Positions 32,407 through 35,314 of a stretch of 35,314 bases of DNA are shown here, one piece after another. The notes beneath the pieces were generated by a model, which was given only the letters and a program-made list of their open reading frames with translations, did not search any database and was not told the DNA's origin. Made by a program: the position numbers and the translations under genes. Position 1 is the first letter of the stretch. Each line of letters begins with the position of its first letter. This stretch comes from Arenimonas sp. GTDB lineage: Bacteria > Pseudomonadota > Gammaproteobacteria > Xanthomonadales > Xanthomonadaceae. The DNA lies in NCBI RefSeq assembly GCF_019459675.1, contig NZ_JAIBFH010000078.1, positions 1 through 35,314 on the forward strand. The letters run 5' to 3'.

Positions 32407-33375
32407 ATGGACCGCTACGAGCGCATCCTCGCCCTGCACCGCAGCCTCAAGACCTCGCGCTACCCGGTGGCCATCAAGGGGCTGATGGAGGAACTGGCCT
32501 GTTCGCGGGCCACGCTTTACCGCGACATCGCCTTCCTGCGCGACGCGCTGGGCGCGCCCATCGAAAGTGAAGGCGAGGGCAGCATCCGCTACGACCAGAA
32601 GGAAGCCGAACGCTTCGAGCTTCCGGGCCTGTGGCTGAACTCCGACGAACTGCACGCGCTGCTGGCCGCGCACCAGTTGCTCGACCGCACCGGGCAGGGC
32701 GTGCTTTCCAGCGCACTGGCGCCGTTGAAGGGCCGCATCGAATCGCTGCTGGCGCAGCAGGCGGGCGGCAAGCGCTGGCCGGTGGAGCGCGTGCGGGTGA
32801 TCGCCAGCGGCGTTCGCCGCCGCGACGAGCTGGCGTTCCGCATCGTCGCCGGCGCGGTGCTCGAGCGCCGCCAGCTGGAGTTCGACTACCTGGCGCGGTC
32901 CACCAACGAGCGCACCCACCGCAAGGTGTCGCCGCAGCGGCTGACCCACTACAAGGACAACTGGTACCTGGACGCCTGGGACCACGAGCGCGAAGGGCTG
33001 CGCAGCTTCTCGGTGGACCGGGTGCAGCACGCGAAGCTGCTTGACGGCACCGCGCGCGACCTGCCCGACGCCGAGCTCAACCAGCACCTGGCGTCGAGCT
33101 ACGGCATCTTCTCCGGTTCGCCCAAGGGCATCGCCACCCTCCTGTTTTCGCCCAAGGCGGCGCGCTGGGTGGCCGACGAGCACTGGCACTCCAAGCAGGA
33201 GGGCCGCTTCCTGCCCGATGGCCGCTACGAGCTCAAGCTGCCCTACAGCCACGCCAAGGAACTGCTGATGGACGTGCTGCGCTACGGCGCCGATGCCGAA
33301 GTGACCGAGCCCGAATCGCTGCGCCAGCAGGCGCGCACGCTGCTGCAGCTGGCGCTGTCGAACTATGAGCGTTGA
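32407..33375 (+). CDS. WYL-domain transcriptional regulator
   Basis: The 322-residue protein has an N-terminal winged helix (DRYERILALHRSLKTSRY, SRATLYRDIAFLRDALGAPIE) and a WYL ligand-sensing domain (LTHYKDNWYLDAWDHEREGLRSFSVDRV), followed by the usual C-terminal WCX-like part. Members bind ligands or nucleic acid and often regulate DNA-damage or defence genes. ATG 32407 starts the conserved region; no strong ribosome binding site is seen. It overlaps the downstream patatin gene by 11 bases. Confidence 0.92.
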   Translation: MDRYERILALHRSLKTSRYPVAIKGLMEELACSRATLYRDIAFLRDALGAPIESEGEGSIRYDQKEAERFELPGLWLNSDELHALLAAHQLLDRTGQGVLSSALAPLKGRIESLLAQQAGGKRWPVERVRVIASGVRRRDELAFRIVAGAVLERRQLEFDYLARSTNERTHRKVSPQRLTHYKDNWYLDAWDHEREGLRSFSVDRVQHAKLLDGTARDLPDAELNQHLASSYGIFSGSPKGIATLLFSPKAARWVADEHWHSKQEGRFLPDGRYELKLPYSHAKELLMDVLRYGADAEVTEPESLRQQARTLLQLALSNYER

Positions 33376-34327
33376 GGACTCCGGCACCGCGCGCCGCAAC
33401 GGCAAGCGCGTGGCCCTGGTGCTGGGGGCCGGCGGCGCGCGTGGCCTGGCCCATGTGGGCGTGGTGCAGGCGATCGAGGCGCGCGGCTACGAAATCGCCG
33501 GCATTGCCGGCGCCTCGATGGGCGCACTGGTGGGCGGCATCTACGCCGCCGGCCGGCTGGAGGAGTACAGCGAGTGGGCGCGCGGGCTTGAGCGCAGCGA
33601 CGTGCTCAAGCTGCTCGATTTCGGCTTCGGGTTTCCCGGCCTGATCCGCGGCGACCGGGTGATCGGCGCGCTGCGCGAACTGGTGGGCGACCACCTGATC
33701 GAAGAACTGGCCATTCCCTACATCGCCGTCGCCACCGACCTGGCCAGCCAGCGCGAGGTCTGGCTGACGCGCGGCAAGCTGTTCGACGCCATTCGCGCGT
33801 CCATCGCCATCCCGATGATCTTCACGCCGCAGATGCTCGACGGCCGCGAACTGGTGGACGGCGGCCTGCTGGCGCCGATGCCCATCGCAGCCACGCGCCA
33901 GATGCGGGTGGACCGCGTGATCGCCGTGGACGTGAACGGGCCGGTGAGCTGGATCAACGCCGCCCTGGAGCCCCGCGCCCAGGAAATAACCGCCGGCCAC
34001 GCCGAAGGCGAACTCGTGGAGCGGCCCGCCGACGCCGGCCCGGCCTCGCTGCGCGAGCGCATGGCCAGCCTCTGGGACGAATGGGCGGGATCGGACGACG
34101 GCGGCGCCAAGCCGGCAAAGACCCGCGGCATGATGGACCTGATGTCGCGCTCCCTGGACACCATGCAGGCGCACATGTCGCGCGTGCAGCTGGCCCAGGA
34201 CCCGCCCGACCTGCTGATCCAGATATCGCGCGAAGCCGCCACTTTCTACGAATTCTGGCGCGGCGAAGAGCTCATGGAAAAGGGCCGCGAGGCCGCTGAA
34301 AAAGCCCTCGACGCGGCCCGCCTGTAG
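33365..34327 (+). CDS. Patatin-like phospholipase (RssA-like)
   Basis: The 320-residue protein has the patatin signatures: oxyanion loop GAGGARG, nucleophile Ser51 in GASMG, and the dyad Asp165 in VDGGLLAP. It has no signal peptide, so it acts inside the cell, probably on phospholipids or lysophospholipids. The C-terminal 110 residues are helical and charged, longer than in the bare domain. It overlaps the WYL gene by 11 bases and is probably cotranscribed with it. Confidence 0.93.
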   Translation: MSVEDSGTARRNGKRVALVLGAGGARGLAHVGVVQAIEARGYEIAGIAGASMGALVGGIYAAGRLEEYSEWARGLERSDVLKLLDFGFGFPGLIRGDRVIGALRELVGDHLIEELAIPYIAVATDLASQREVWLTRGKLFDAIRASIAIPMIFTPQMLDGRELVDGGLLAPMPIAATRQMRVDRVIAVDVNGPVSWINAALEPRAQEITAGHAEGELVERPADAGPASLRERMASLWDEWAGSDDGGAKPAKTRGMMDLMSRSLDTMQAHMSRVQLAQDPPDLLIQISREAATFYEFWRGEELMEKGREAAEKALDAARL

Positions 34328-34330
34328 CCT

Positions 34331-34906
34331 TTACTGGAAGCCCGGCTGGCCCACCTGGTCGGCGAACTGGGGCACGCGCAGGAACTGCGACGTGTCGTAG
34401 CCATAGGCGCTGAACTTCGCCCGGAGGCCTTCGTACTGCGCCGCGTCCATGGCCTGGTTGCGCGCGAACACCCAGCCCATCTTGCGCTTCGGGTGGCCGA
34501 TCAGCGCCCAGGAATAGTCCGGCGCCACTTCCAGCACCAGCAGGTCGGCCTTCACCAGCCCGAGGAAGAAAGCGATTTCCCACTGGGCGTTGTTGGTGCC
34601 CGGCACCACGGTGGCGACGCCCTTCATCTGCTGCTCGGGCCTGTCGAAGGACTTGCGGTAGGCGTAGACGTTGGCGATCTTGCCATCGTCGCGCAACGTG
34701 TAGATGTCGGCGGTGGCGACTTTTCCGTTCTCGGCGAAGTAGGGAATGTTGGCAATCACCCACCACCGGCCCATGAAGCGCTCCAGGTCGATGTTCGCGG
34801 TGCTGGTCAGGGGCGGCATGGCGGTTCCTCCGGTGCTGGCGCAGGCGGCCAGCAACAGCAGGCCGGGCAGGAGCAGGATCAGGGCGAGGCGGCGCATGGC
34901 GGGCAT
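34331..34906 (-). CDS. blc: Bacterial lipocalin (Blc-like outer-membrane lipoprotein)
   Basis: The protein has a lipoprotein signal with lipobox LLAACAS and a lipocalin body: the GRWWVIANIPYFAENG first strand motif, later ALIGHPKRKMGWVFARN. Blc-like lipoproteins bind fatty acids or lysophospholipids at the outer membrane. ATG 34906 and ATG 34897 are both possible starts; the track's longer frame begins upstream of the signal. It converges with the patatin gene, four bases apart. A shared link to membrane lipid maintenance is possible. Confidence 0.9.
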   Translation of the reverse strand: MPAMRRLALILLLPGLLLLAACASTGGTAMPPLTSTANIDLERFMGRWWVIANIPYFAENGKVATADIYTLRDDGKIANVYAYRKSFDRPEQQMKGVATVVPGTNNAQWEIAFFLGLVKADLLVLEVAPDYSWALIGHPKRKMGWVFARNQAMDAAQYEGLRAKFSAYGYDTSQFLRVPQFADQVGQPGFQ

Positions 34907-35024
34907 CCGTTCGATGGAAGGCCAGCCTGCGCCCGCGGGGCTGAAGGGGGCGTCAATGCGGTCTCGGTCCGTGAGACGGGGCTGGGCGAGGCTGTTCACA
35001 AGCCAGCCCACCCAGGAGTTCGAC

Positions 35025-35314
35025 ATGCCGCACCTGCGCCCCGATGCCGCCACCCCCGCCCCGTACCTGGCCCGGACGCTTTGGCAGTGGCTGGCCCTGG
35101 GATTGATGGCCGTCGTGGCGCTGCCCGCGGCGCGCGGCCCGGCCTACCTGCTGGGCAACCTGCCGTTCTGGCTGCTGATCGTACCCAGCCTGGCCCTGGT
35201 CATCCTTTACCGGCATGCCCTGGCGGCGGCCTGGCGCCCCGTGAAAAAACGTGACCCCCCCCCCCCCCCCCGCCCCAGCCCCCGCCCACCCCCGCCCCGT
35301 ACCTGGCCCGGACG
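35025..35314 (+). CDS. Small predicted membrane protein, 3' end damaged or missing
   Basis: ATG 35025 has AGGAG seven bases upstream. The product has two hydrophobic helices (LWQWLALGLMAVVALPA and LPFWLLIVPSLALVILY), followed by AAAWRPVKKR. After that the frame runs into a poly-C tract giving only prolines and then into a repeat of its own 5' end, so the natural C-terminus is probably not represented. Unrecognised function; divergent from the lipocalin gene. Confidence 0.6.
   Translation, partial: MPHLRPDAATPAPYLARTLWQWLALGLMAVVALPAARGPAYLLGNLPFWLLIVPSLALVILYRHALAAAWRPVKKRDPPPPPRPSPRPPPPRTWPG
35050..35078 (+). repeat. 29-bp exact repeat, first (genuine) copy
   Basis: This stretch inside the start of the last gene recurs base for base at 35286-35314, after a long poly-C run. 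Confidence 0.9.
35286..35314 (+). repeat. 29-bp exact repeat at the contig end, probably an assembly artefact
   Basis: Identical to 35050-35078 and preceded by an 18-base C run and further C-rich sequence. A short exact repeat exactly at a sequence end next to a homopolymer is typical of misassembly or read error. Confidence 0.85.

Overview
The window is chromosomal DNA of a high-GC gammaproteobacterium, most likely of the order Lysobacterales (Xanthomonadales). This is inferred from the RpoD sequence type, the algZ-algR-hemC gene order, the hemP gene with its Fur box, and the codon use. A tRNA-integrated mobile island sits in the first half. The last bases look like a damaged contig end.

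Layout. (1) Bases 1-3463 are host: the rpoD gene (5' end cut off by the window) with an intrinsic terminator, a dicarboxylate/amino-acid symporter gene, then a tRNA-Ile2 (CAU) gene whose anticodon loop is split by a 235-nt group I self-splicing intron. The intron can be folded by hand into P1-P9 with the ωG end. (2) Bases 3464 to about 19797 are a genomic island entered at the 3' end of that tRNA. It carries a P4-type tyrosine integrase, a run of small translationally coupled unknown genes, an AlpA-type regulator, a primase-like zinc-finger protein, a RepA-like ATPase, two large proteins resembling phage DNA-ejection proteins, a small membrane protein, a pair of overlapping conserved unknown genes, a Rap1a-like periplasmic protein, an Excalibur-domain protein, and a nucleotidyltransferase-fold gene (DUF6932 type) coupled to an unknown 312-aa partner. 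Then come a 33-aa membrane peptide gene, a second AlpA gene and a YfjJ/inovirus Gp2-type rolling-circle initiator. No capsid, portal, terminase, tail or lysis gene is visible, so the element looks like a satellite or a composite remnant rather than a complete prophage. An imperfect copy of the tRNA 3' end at about 19772-19797 is the best candidate for the right attachment site. (3) Bases 19856-25354 are host again: a TonB-C lipoprotein, a DUF4262 protein, Fur-controlled hemP, a carboxylesterase, the AlgZ/AlgR-type two-component pair and hemC. (4) Bases 25351-31709 on the minus strand are a compact operon for a SoeABC-like cytoplasmic sulfite dehydrogenase with an SLC13-type permease gene placed between the catalytic and iron-sulfur subunits. 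(5) The end holds a LolA-like periplasmic protein, a WYL regulator overlapping a patatin-like phospholipase gene, a lipocalin lipoprotein and the start of a small membrane protein that runs into a poly-C tract and a duplicated 29-mer.

The points most worth following up are the group I intron in tRNA-Ile(CAU) with an extra P7.1-like hairpin, the phased repeat boxes between the tRNA and the integrase gene, the satellite-like gene content, and the DUF6932 plus 312-aa cargo operon as a possible uncharacterised defence or toxin-antitoxin-type system. All functional calls come from reading motifs by eye; no database search was possible.
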